DNA of 7,322 nucleotides from assembly GCA_003506895.1 (NCBI GenBank), contig DNXO01000075.1, positions 1 to 7,322 of the forward strand, read 5' to 3'. The notes beneath the pieces are model-generated. The model made no database searches and was not told the DNA's origin. It saw nothing but the letters and a program-made list of their open reading frames with translations. This stretch comes from Acetobacteraceae bacterium. Its GTDB lineage: Bacteria > Pseudomonadota > Alphaproteobacteria > Acetobacterales > Acetobacteraceae. Shown here piece after piece: positions 1 through 4,956 of the stretch; the stretch's first letter is position 1, and each line of letters starts with the position of its first letter. The position numbers and the translations under genes were made by a program.

Positions 1-33
1 TGCAGAGTGCATAACACGCTCTAGACGATTCCC

Positions 34-117
34 GCGCCGGTTGGCTCTTTGGATCACTGGTGTAAGGCATCGAATTAGCCTGAAGAGCCGATGTTCGACC
101 AGAGTTCCAACCGGCGC
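34..117. repeat. Perfect 11-bp inverted repeat with nested 7-bp stem
   Basis: The left arm (34-44, GCGCCGGTTGG) is the exact reverse complement of the right arm (107-117, CCAACCGGCGC). Inside it, 43-49 (GGCTCTT) pairs exactly with 83-89 (AAGAGCC), overlapping the outer arm by two bases, so the two stems could stack with small adjustment. No run of T follows the right arm, so this is not a standard intrinsic terminator. It was tested as a tRNA because the ends resemble an acceptor stem, but no T arm or anticodon arm fits. It could be a structured leader or 3' end of an upstream transcript, or a remnant of a mobile-element end. The function is unknown. Confidence 0.5.
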
Positions 118-286
118 CAATCGGGACCCCGCCGCGAACGAAATCCAATGATTATACCGGATTTTGTCGGGCATCGGCGGGGCGACCTGCGCGCGGCATT
201 TGCCAGGGGCGTCGATACCGCACAAACTTAGGCCAAAGCGGCAGACGCCTGAATTTAGCAAACGCTATGCGCCGCGGGAGGGGAAT

Positions 287-1531
287 ATGAAGCAGACCAT
301 CAGCCGCCGAGCAGCACTCAGTGGCAGCATTGCCGTCGGAGCCGGCCTCGGCTTGTCGCGCCGGGCCAGGGCGGCGGACCAGACCATTCGCATCGGCGTG
401 CTGACTGACATGTCTGGCACCTATGCGGCGATCACCGGCCAAGGCTGTGTCCTCGGCGCGCAGCTCGCGATCGAGGATTTCGCTAAGGTCCATCCCGAGA
501 TCAAGGTAGAGCTGCTGTCGGCCGATATGCTGCTGAAGCCGGATGTGGCGCTGTCGATTGCCGGCAATTGGTTCGACAATCAGGGTGTGGACCTGTTGAC
601 CGACCTGCCGCTGTCCTCCGCCGCGATTGCCGTCGGCGAGATGGCAAAGTCCAAGGACAAACTGGCGATTTACAACGGCGCCGCCTCTTCCATCCTGACC
701 GGCGAGCATTGTGGCCCGAACCACCTGCACTGGGCCTACGATACCTGGGGCATCCCGCATGCGATCGTGGAAAGTGCGGTGAAAGAGGGCGGCGACACTT
801 GGTACTTCATCACCGCCGACTATGCCTACGGCCAACAGTTGGAGCACGACGCGGCTTCGTTCGTGACCGCCGCCGGCGGCAAGGTGGCCGGTTCGGCTCG
901 CTACCCGTTCCCGGGCACGACGGACTTCTCCTCCTTCCTGCTGTCGGCGAAGGCGAGCGGGGCAAAGGTCATCGGGCTCGCCAACGGCGGCGTCGATGCG
1001 GAAAACTGCGTCAAGCAGGCGGCCGAATTCGGCATTATGCAGGGTGGCCAGAGCGTCGTCGGCGTCGGGCTGCTGCTGAACAATATTCTGAGTATCGGCC
1101 TTAAGGCTGCCCAAGGCGTCCGTCTGGCCGAACCCTATTACTGGGATCTGAACGACGGAACGCGAGGGTTTGGCCGGCGCTTCCAGGCGCGTTCGAAGGG
1201 GAACGCCATGCCGAACTCGGCACAAGCCGGGCAGTATTCGTCTGTCAGCCACTATCTGAAGGCCGTCGCGGCCATGGGCCCCGCGGAGGCGAAGGTCAGC
1301 GGCCGCGCCACTCTGGCGCAAATGCGCAAAATACCGGTCGAGGACGTGATTTTCGGCAAGAGTACCATTCGCGATGACGGGCGCGTGACCCATGCCATGT
1401 ATCTGTTCGAAGCAAAGTCACCGGCACAATCGAAGGAAACCTGGGATTTGGTGCAATTGAAGGGGACCATCCCCGGGGATCGTGCATTCCGCCCAATCGC
1501 CGAAGGCCAATGTTCGATGATCCATGTCTGA
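287..1531 (+). CDS. ABC transporter substrate-binding protein, branched-chain amino acid type (type 1 periplasmic fold)
   Basis: This 414-residue protein is a periplasmic solute receptor that would deliver a ligand to an ABC importer of the branched-chain amino acid (HAAT) class. The ATG at 287 is chosen because a strong ribosome binding site (GGGAGGGG, about 276-283) precedes it and it gives a clean export signal. That signal has a twin-arginine motif (S6-R7-R8-A-A-L), a hydrophobic stretch to about residue 23, and a likely cleavage site after A27-R28-A29. The mature part begins with the typical strand and loop IRIGVLTDMSGTYAAITGQG and continues with other family features, including a GVDLLTDLP segment near residue 100 and a central WYFITADYAYG segment. 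The length is normal for the family. The open frame extends upstream to 164, but that extension lacks a signal or ribosome site. No permease or ATPase gene lies in the window, so the ligand cannot be inferred. Relatives are often annotated for amino acids, amides, urea or aromatic acids. Confidence 0.92.
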   Translation: MKQTISRRAALSGSIAVGAGLGLSRRARAADQTIRIGVLTDMSGTYAAITGQGCVLGAQLAIEDFAKVHPEIKVELLSADMLLKPDVALSIAGNWFDNQGVDLLTDLPLSSAAIAVGEMAKSKDKLAIYNGAASSILTGEHCGPNHLHWAYDTWGIPHAIVESAVKEGGDTWYFITADYAYGQQLEHDAASFVTAAGGKVAGSARYPFPGTTDFSSFLLSAKASGAKVIGLANGGVDAENCVKQAAEFGIMQGGQSVVGVGLLLNNILSIGLKAAQGVRLAEPYYWDLNDGTRGFGRRFQARSKGNAMPNSAQAGQYSSVSHYLKAVAAMGPAEAKVSGRATLAQMRKIPVEDVIFGKSTIRDDGRVTHAMYLFEAKSPAQSKETWDLVQLKGTIPGDRAFRPIAEGQCSMIHV

Positions 1532-1549
1532 ATGCCAGCGGGCCGGCAT
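1532..1549 (+). terminator. Possible weak hairpin just after the binding-protein stop codon
   Basis: ATGCC (1532-1536) pairs with GGCAT (1545-1549) around an 8-base loop, starting one base after the stop codon. There is no downstream T tract. It may help termination or protect the transcript 3' end, but a 5-bp stem in GC-rich DNA can arise by chance. Confidence 0.22.
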
Positions 1550-1629
1550 GGGATAGTTGTGAAATCGTTGCCGCTGCTAGGACAACTGGTTTTGCTCGGT
1601 CCCCGAGACCGCCAGTAGCGCTGGCGTTC

Positions 1630-1869
1630 TCACCGCATGACCGGCCCATACGCTGTTTCCAGAACGCCGGAGGGAATCGTCATGGTGTGAATGGGTACCA
1701 GGTCGGACCCCACCCTGAACGGAATTCCTTTCGGCATATCAACCACTGCCGGCGCGTGGTTGGCGCGAGCTGGGCCAGCGCTTGCGGGTACGTGATTGGC
1801 AAATTCCGTTACGAGATCGATGGAGTTGGTAGCCGGATCGGCAATAGCTGACAGTACAGCGATCGCTGC
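1630..1869 (-). pseudogene. Possible relic coding fragment, family not recognised
   Basis: On the minus strand, 79 codons stay open between a TAG (1870-1872) and a TGA (1630-1632). The reading is protein-like, with stretches such as SAIADPATNSIDLVTEFANH and a C-terminal part containing GIPFRVGSDLVPIHTMTIPS, ending in VMR. No ATG occurs until about the middle of the frame and no ribosome binding site is visible there, so an intact gene is unlikely. It may be the C-terminal remnant of a lost gene. I do not recognise the family, and a chance open frame in GC-rich DNA is a real alternative. Confidence 0.25.
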
Positions 1870-1939
1870 CTACTTGCGGCGTCGGCCTACAAAGCCGCAC
1901 CTGTCGCTGCGCCTGGATATTATTTATGTTTAGGGCAGT

Positions 1940-1964
1940 GGAACCATTCGCAATCCGCGCGGTT
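1940..1964 (+). promoter_or_regulatory. Possible EcfG (general stress response) promoter upstream of the GlsB-like gene
   Basis: GGAAC (1940-1944) matches the -35 element of alphaproteobacterial EcfG sigma factors exactly. After 16 bases comes GGTT (1961-1964), one base off the usual CGTT -10 element. Transcription would begin near 1970, leaving a leader of roughly 30 bases that contains the ribosome site at 1991-1995. The distance and the stress-linked family downstream fit, but the motif is short and one -10 base is wrong. No comparable element was found before the DUF3597 or DUF1269 genes. Confidence 0.4.
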
Positions 1965-2000
1965 GTTACAGACAGGCCATCGGGCCTGCTGGGAGCCGCA

Positions 2001-2258
2001 ATGTCGATCATCGGTTGGATTCTGCTGGGCCTAATCTCAGGCTTTGTCTCAAGCAAGATCGTCAATAAATCAGGCCAAGGGATCGTCCTGGATATCGTGC
2101 TAGGTATTGTCGGCGCGATCGTGGGCGGATTTCTGTTTGCTCAGTTCGGTGCCCAGGGGGTAACCGGGTTCAATCTATACAGTATGTTCGTAGCCGTGAT
2201 CGGCGCGATCATTGTGTTGGTGATCTACCACGCCGTCGCCGGCCGCCGTTCGATTTAG
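2001..2258 (+). CDS. GlsB/YeaQ/YmgE-family stress response membrane protein
   Basis: This 85-residue protein belongs to the transglycosylase-associated (Transgly_assoc) family of small inner-membrane proteins, which are linked to stress in several bacteria but whose biochemical role is not settled. The sequence is almost entirely hydrophobic and glycine-rich. Three membrane segments lie at about residues 3-17, 28-47 and 60-79. Small-residue packing motifs include G35-I-V-G-A-I-V-G-G43, and the C-terminus is a short basic tail (GRRSI). The length is typical of the family. The ATG at 2001 is preferred because GGGAG (1991-1995) sits five bases before it and the family normally begins here with a short MxIIGWIxxGLIxG-type start. 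The possible stress promoter just upstream and the DUF3597 gene 97 bases downstream suggest a stress or envelope context. It is not a transglycosylase; that family name is historical. Confidence 0.88.
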   Translation: MSIIGWILLGLISGFVSSKIVNKSGQGIVLDIVLGIVGAIVGGFLFAQFGAQGVTGFNLYSMFVAVIGAIIVLVIYHAVAGRRSI

Positions 2259-2355
2259 GGCCTGCTCTTGCCCGTCTGGCCGGCGGATATCGCCTCGATG
2301 CAGGCGTTGTCGCGGCCAACTGCCCAGCCCCCATTCTCACATTAAGGAGATTGCC

Positions 2356-2760
2356 ATGTCCATCTTCGGTTCGATCATGAGCAAGATATTCCACTCCGCC
2401 GTTGCCCCGGTGGAAAGCCCAGCGGCCGCGGCACCACAGGCGTCAGCAGCCGCCGCGTCGGCAGCTTCGGGCACTCAATCATCGTCAGGGGCTCAGTCTC
2501 AACCGGTGGACGTGGAGGCGGTGCTCAACGGCATGGCGTCTCAGAAGGGTGGGGGTGGCAACTGGCAGACGTCGATCGTCGACCTGCTCAAGCTGCTGGA
2601 TCTGGACTCCAGTCTCAGCGCCCGGAAGGAGTTGGGTGCTGAGTTGAACATACATGCCGGTGCTGATGGGTCCGCGGAGCAGAACATCGCGCTTCATAAA
2701 GCGGTGATGCAAAAGCTGGCCGAGAACGGGGGCAAAGTGCCTGCCAGTATGAAGGCCTGA
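2356..2760 (+). CDS. DUF3597 domain-containing protein
   Basis: This 134-residue protein is of unknown function. It starts at an ATG preceded by a strong ribosome site (AAGGAG, 2344-2349). The N-terminal 15 residues (MSIFGSIMSKIFHSA) are the conserved short amphipathic head of the family. Residues about 16-50 form a low-complexity Ala/Ser/Pro/Gln linker, and residues about 51-134 form the conserved domain. Family hallmarks in that domain are VDVEAVL, W70 with the following SIVDLLKLLDLDSSL (73-87), ARKELGAEL, and the C-terminal LHKAVMQKLAENGGKVP (113-129). There is no signal peptide or membrane segment, so it is probably cytoplasmic or peripherally membrane-bound. It sits between a GlsB-like and a YidB-like gene on the same strand. 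The linker is the variable part of the family and its composition looks normal. Family assignment is confident; function is not known. Confidence 0.88.
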   Translation: MSIFGSIMSKIFHSAVAPVESPAAAAPQASAAAASAASGTQSSSGAQSQPVDVEAVLNGMASQKGGGGNWQTSIVDLLKLLDLDSSLSARKELGAELNIHAGADGSAEQNIALHKAVMQKLAENGGKVPASMKA

Positions 2761-2772
2761 GCGGCAGAAAGC

Positions 2773-2798
2773 CGGGGAAGCTCCGCCGTTTTTGTTTT
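2773..2798 (+). terminator. Possible weak terminator or attenuator between the DUF3597 and YidB-like genes
   Basis: CGGGG (2773-2777) pairs with CTCCG (2781-2785) around a 3-base loop, with one G-T pair. A T-rich stretch follows at 2789-2798 (five T, G, four T). The three-base CCG between stem and T run weakens it. It overlaps the space just before the YidB-like ribosome site, so partial read-through could set the ratio of the two proteins. Confidence 0.33.
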
Positions 2799-2817
2799 GT
2801 AGGACATGGAGGATCAA

Positions 2818-3282
2818 GTGGGACTCTTCGATGATGCGGTTCCGGGGGGTAGTATCGCCAAGCCTTTGATGATCGCCCTGGGGGCTTTGCTGGTCGGCAA
2901 AATGATTGGTGGTGTCGGCCAGCCGCGTTCGGATTCGTCGTCTAACCCCTCGCCACAGCCCGATGCGGGCGGGCCGGGTGCCATGTTCCGGGGTGGACTG
3001 GCGGGAGGGCTGAGCTCACTGCTGGAGCGATTGACATCGACCGGCCAAGGCGATGTAGCCAACTCGTGGGTCGGAACAGGACCCAACAAACCGATCCAAC
3101 CCAATCAACTGGGGTCCGCTTTGGGTCAGACGACCATCGCCGACTTGGCGCGCCAGACGGGTATGAGCGAACAGGAGTTGCTGGCCCAACTTTCCCGCGT
3201 GCTACCGAACGTCGTGGACAAGCTGACCCCTGGCGGACGAATTTCGGATCGAGCGGAGATTGCATCCCACTTCGGCCGCTGA
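2818..3282 (+). CDS. YidB-family protein (DUF937)
   Basis: This protein is 154 residues from a GTG start. The GTG at 2818 is chosen over the ATG at 2806 because it yields the family's conserved beginning (M-GLFDDAV) and has GGAGG (2808-2812) five bases ahead of it; the ATG at 2806 itself overlaps that ribosome site. After the head come a hydrophobic glycine-rich segment (about 17-32, KPLMIALGALLVGKMIGG), a Ser/Pro/Gly-rich linker, a second glycine-rich patch around MFRGGLAGGLSSLLERL, and the conserved C-terminal region. That region reads IADLARQTGMSEQELLAQLS followed by RVLPNVVDKLTPGGRI, the usual YidB signature. YidB relatives have no settled function. The gene follows DUF3597 by 57 bases on the same strand, suggesting co-expression unless the T-rich hairpin between them terminates. 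A start at 2806 would add four residues. Confidence 0.85.
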   Translation: MGLFDDAVPGGSIAKPLMIALGALLVGKMIGGVGQPRSDSSSNPSPQPDAGGPGAMFRGGLAGGLSSLLERLTSTGQGDVANSWVGTGPNKPIQPNQLGSALGQTTIADLARQTGMSEQELLAQLSRVLPNVVDKLTPGGRISDRAEIASHFGR

Positions 3283-3293
3283 TCGCGCACGAC

Positions 3294-3325
3294 ACGGAGA
3301 GTTCACGTGCAATCATCCGTTTTTT
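3294..3325 (+). terminator. Possible intrinsic terminator of the YidB-like gene
   Basis: ACGGA (3294-3298) pairs with TCCGT (3316-3320) and the right arm runs straight into six T (3320-3325), twelve bases after the stop codon. The stem is short and the loop long (17 bases). A competing 5-bp stem (3287-3291 with 3306-3310) could form instead. The T run in otherwise GC-rich DNA is the main support. Confidence 0.38.
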
Positions 3326-3377
3326 CGACTTGTGGTGATCCAGGAATTCCCTGCTGTGCACTCACATGATGCCCTGC

Positions 3378-3404
3378 CGTCCGCCAGACTTTGCTGTGCG
3401 GACG
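3378..3404. other. Bulged hairpin in the gene-poor interval
   Basis: CGTCCGC (3378-3384) pairs exactly with GCGGACG (3398-3404). Inside it CAG (3385-3387) pairs with CTG (3394-3396), leaving one bulged T (3397) and a 6-base loop. No T tract follows. It could belong to a small RNA, an operator or a processed 3' end; no partner feature distinguishes these. Confidence 0.3.
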
Positions 3405-3641
3405 CGCCCACGACTTTCTCCCAACCAATGGCTCCATTCGGATAAGCAACGACGGCTGGTGCCCGCTTTCGAAAATCCCTGCCTCGAACCCGGATGCGTC
3501 GGCGACGGGCCAGCGGGCATTTGATTTTGTTCAACGTCGGTTCTGTGCGGCAATGCCGCGTCGGCGTCGTTCGCTGGCGCCGATCGGCAGCCTCCCGCAG
3601 GACCCGCGTTCAACCCGGCCATCGAGAAGGAGAAATTTCAC

Positions 3642-3794
3642 GTGCGCAAGACCTTCCAGAGCTTCTTCGCCGCCGCCGTCATGGGGACAGCGCTTCTGGC
3701 AGGATGACCCGGCCCGGGCCTCCCGGTTCGATCTGACGGCATTGGTGATCAAGGGCTGACGCAGGGATCGTCTGAGTCGGCGGAGGCCGGGTAG
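3642..3794 (+). pseudogene. Small lipoprotein-like frame interrupted by TGA at the lipobox cysteine position
   Basis: A strong ribosome site (AAGGAG, 3627-3632) stands nine bases before a GTG at 3642. The frame then reads MRKTFQSFFAAAVMGTALLA and G, which is a complete lipoprotein signal: two basic residues, a hydrophobic core and an L-L-A-G lipobox. The next codon, where the lipidated cysteine (TGC or TGT) belongs, is TGA (3705-3707). The same frame stays open for another 28 codons to a TAG at 3792-3794 and begins PGPGLPVRSD. Thus one base change would restore a lipoprotein of about 50 residues, similar in size to entericidin-like proteins, though the tail matches no family I know. It may be a recently inactivated gene, a sequencing error, or a 21-residue peptide that is real as it stands. 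Confidence 0.4.
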
Positions 3795-3812
3795 TCGCCG
3801 CTGCCGCCGATT
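3775..3812. other. Hairpin upstream of the DUF1269 gene
   Basis: TCGGCGG (3777-3783) pairs exactly with CCGCCGA (3804-3810); a G-T and an A-T pair extend it outward to 3775 and 3812. The loop is 20 bases and there is no T tract. It overlaps the end of the interrupted lipoprotein-like frame and lies about 50 bases before the DUF1269 start, so it might terminate the former or sit in the leader of the latter. Confidence 0.25.
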
Positions 3813-3863
3813 GGCTGCAAGCAACCGTCACGTTGTGTTGATACAGAAAGCAAGGAATGCACC

Positions 3864-4382
3864 ATGAGTGATCTCGTTTCCATCGTTTTCCCGAGTGAGG
3901 CGAAGGCGGAGGCGGTCCGGGAGAAGATCCTGGCCTTGCAGAAGGAATATCTGATCGAACTGAGCGATGCGGTGATCGCGGTGAAGGACGACAAGGGCCG
4001 GGTCAAGCTGAACCAGTTGATGAACATGACGGCCACCGGGGCGATGTCGGGCGCGCTCTGGGGCACGCTGATCGGCTTCATCTTCATGATGCCGCTGGTC
4101 GGAACCGCCCTCGGCGCCGCTTCCGGCGCGCTGGGCGGGAAGCTGACCGATCTCGGTATCGATGACAAATTTATGAAAGATGCAGCCGCCTCGCTGACGC
4201 CGGGCTCGGCGGAATTGTTTCTGCTGATCCGCAAGATGACAGCCGACAAGGTGCTGGCGGACCTTCGGGGAATGGGCGGAACGGTGATGCGCACCTCGTT
4301 CGACCATACCAGGGAGCAGGAATTACGCGATGCGCTGGCCGCGCATTCGACCCAGGAACAGGCGGCAGCGCCGCCTTCCTGA
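3864..4382 (+). CDS. DUF1269 domain-containing protein
   Basis: This 172-residue protein of unknown function starts at an ATG with AAGGA (3852-3856) seven bases before it. The N-terminal part (about 1-50) is the family's compact alpha/beta region, beginning MSDLVSIVFPSEAKAEAVRE and including AVIAVKDDKGRVKLNQ. Residues about 57-92 are a glycine- and alanine-rich hydrophobic stretch with repeated small-residue spacing (G59, G63, G67, G71, then G80, G84, G88, G91-G92), likely a membrane hairpin. The C-terminal region contains the conserved LTPGSAELFLLIRKMTADKV followed by a predicted strand ending TVMRTSF. DUF1269 proteins are thought to be membrane associated and are sometimes annotated as stress-linked, but no mechanism is established. 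It is separated from the upstream small genes by about 580 bases, so it probably has its own promoter, which I could not identify. Confidence 0.88.
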   Translation: MSDLVSIVFPSEAKAEAVREKILALQKEYLIELSDAVIAVKDDKGRVKLNQLMNMTATGAMSGALWGTLIGFIFMMPLVGTALGAASGALGGKLTDLGIDDKFMKDAAASLTPGSAELFLLIRKMTADKVLADLRGMGGTVMRTSFDHTREQELRDALAAHSTQEQAAAPPS

Positions 4383-4426
4383 CGACACAGGCCGCCAAGT
4401 GGCCGATCGTCACGCCGCGTGGCGGC
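4361..4426 (+). terminator. Two GC-rich hairpins at the end of the DUF1269 gene
   Basis: GGCGGC (4361-4366) pairs with GCCGCC (4370-4375) around a 3-base loop, within the last codons of the gene. Just after the stop, GCCGCCA (4391-4397) pairs exactly with TGGCGGC (4420-4426) around a 22-base loop. Neither is followed by a T tract. The arms of the two hairpins are also complementary to each other (GGCGGC with GCCGCC), so alternative folds are possible. Termination or 3' end stabilisation is likely but unproven. Confidence 0.3.
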
Positions 4427-4500
4427 TGCGGCACGCCGTCCGGTCTGCGTATGTGTGTCTTATTCAGGATCGGCAGACTCGCGGCAAGGGAATCCGATTG

Positions 4501-4671
4501 ATGCCAGAAACCCCGATCAGCCAAGCTGGACGTCGGATGATCCTGTACCTGGATATCCTCGTTCCGGTCTATGCGCTGTCGTGCGTGCTCAGCGGATGGC
4601 GGTATCGCCACGGCCCTGTGCAACATTCCCGCCTGGCCGGTGATCACCAACCTTCGTGCCGATCCCTATGA
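4501..4671 (+). CDS. Doubtful 56-residue frame with a hydrophobic segment
   Basis: An ATG at 4501 follows AAGGGA (4486-4491) by nine bases. The frame starts MPETPISQAGRR and then has a hydrophobic run (MILYLDILVPVYALSCVLSG, about residues 13-32), after which it becomes Arg/His-rich and unlike a protein. It overlaps the sulfatase remnant in another frame. It could be the surviving start of a membrane protein gene whose remainder was lost, or a chance frame. I do not recognise a family. Confidence 0.2.
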   Translation: MPETPISQAGRRMILYLDILVPVYALSCVLSGWRYRHGPVQHSRLAGDHQPSCRSL

Positions 4672-4753
4672 TCGGGGTTCCAGCCAATCCGGCATGTATA
4701 TCCGCTGGTATGCCGCCAATATCTTGCTGTTTGTGCCCGTGCAGCAGCGGGTG
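4628..4753 (+). pseudogene. Arylsulfatase C-terminal remnant
   Basis: In one + strand frame (open from 4571 to 4954) the sequence reads PAWPVITNLRADPYDRG, then SGMYIRWYAANILLFVPVQQ. This matches the conserved tail of bacterial arylsulfatases, where an N-L-R-x-D-P-[YF]-[ED]-R element is followed by a Tyr-x-x-Trp element and V-P-x-Q. Only about 42 residues match. The catalytic N-terminal two thirds (including the formylglycine C/S-x-P-x-R motif and metal ligands) is absent, and the frame before 4628 is unlike a sulfatase. The downstream part to 4954 does not resemble the usual sulfatase end either. The fragment is therefore a broken piece of a formerly resident or transferred gene, not a functional enzyme. 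The open frame and a possible start at 4571 could still be translated, but nothing supports this. Confidence 0.6.
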
Positions 4754-4956
4754 GTTTCGGTCGGTGGCGCGGCCGGCAAGCTGGTGCGGTTGGGCGCGCA
4801 ATCGGTAAAGCTGGCGACGGACGGGTATTATAACGCGATTCGCGTGCAGGCCAGCAGGAAACCTGAATTATGCGGGGCGCCGTCGCTTTCATATTCCCGG
4901 ACTGACTATGCCATGAAGAGGCCAAGAATGTTCGCCGCCGGCCGAGGAAAGTAAGA

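Larger units (their letters stand above)
1532..2000. other. Gene-poor interval between the binding protein and the GlsB-like gene
   Basis: No + strand frame here reads like a protein; the longest (1510-1851) overlaps the end of the binding-protein gene and has no family resemblance. The interval holds the weak hairpin at 1532-1549, a protein-like minus-strand frame at 1630-1869 and a possible EcfG-type promoter at 1940-1964, listed separately. An in-frame ATG at 1926 upstream of the GlsB-like gene lies before the predicted promoter and was not used as the start. Confidence 0.5.
3283..3863. other. Gene-poor interval between the YidB-like and DUF1269 genes
   Basis: Long open frames on both strands here (for example 3391-3759 +, 3362-3622 -) are rich in Arg, Pro and Ser and resemble no protein family; they look like GC-driven chance frames. 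The interval contains a possible terminator (3294-3325), a bulged hairpin (3378-3404), a TGA-interrupted lipoprotein-like frame with a good ribosome site (3642-3794) and a further hairpin (3775-3812), each listed separately. Confidence 0.5.
4383..4956. other. Degraded-looking interval between the DUF1269 and cytochrome genes
   Basis: No intact gene is visible. The interval holds hairpins at its start, an unrecognised 56-codon frame (4501-4671), an arylsulfatase C-terminal remnant (4628-4753) and the cytochrome gene's ribosome site (GAGGAAA, 4944-4950). No clear promoter for the cytochrome gene could be picked out. Confidence 0.5.

Noticed and set aside
34..118. A tRNA gene, because of 7 complementary end bases and a total length of about 85
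   Set aside because: The bases before the 3' arm do not form a T arm with a TTCGA-type loop, no anticodon arm fits, and the inner stem GGCTCTT/AAGAGCC is in the wrong place.
152..160. TATAAT on the minus strand as a -10 promoter element
   Set aside because: There is no -35-like hexamer at a suitable distance and no minus-strand gene to drive inside the window.
152..1393. 413-codon open frame on the minus strand opposite the binding-protein gene
   Set aside because: It is entirely antisense to a clearly recognised gene, is rich in Arg/Gly/Ala, has no family features, and such shadows are common in GC-rich coding DNA.
1926..2000. N-terminal extension of the GlsB-like gene from the ATG at 1926
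   Set aside because: The extension is not hydrophobic or conserved, has no ribosome site, and would begin upstream of the predicted promoter; the ATG at 2001 gives the standard family length.
3705..3707. TGA at the lipobox read as selenocysteine
   Set aside because: No selenocysteine-insertion stem-loop is evident directly after the TGA, no selenoprotein of this kind is known to me, and a simple mutation from a cysteine codon explains it better.
3391..3759. 122-codon + strand frame between the YidB-like and DUF1269 genes
   Set aside because: Its composition is Arg/Pro/Ser-rich without family resemblance or ribosome site, and it overlaps the lipoprotein-like frame in a different phase.
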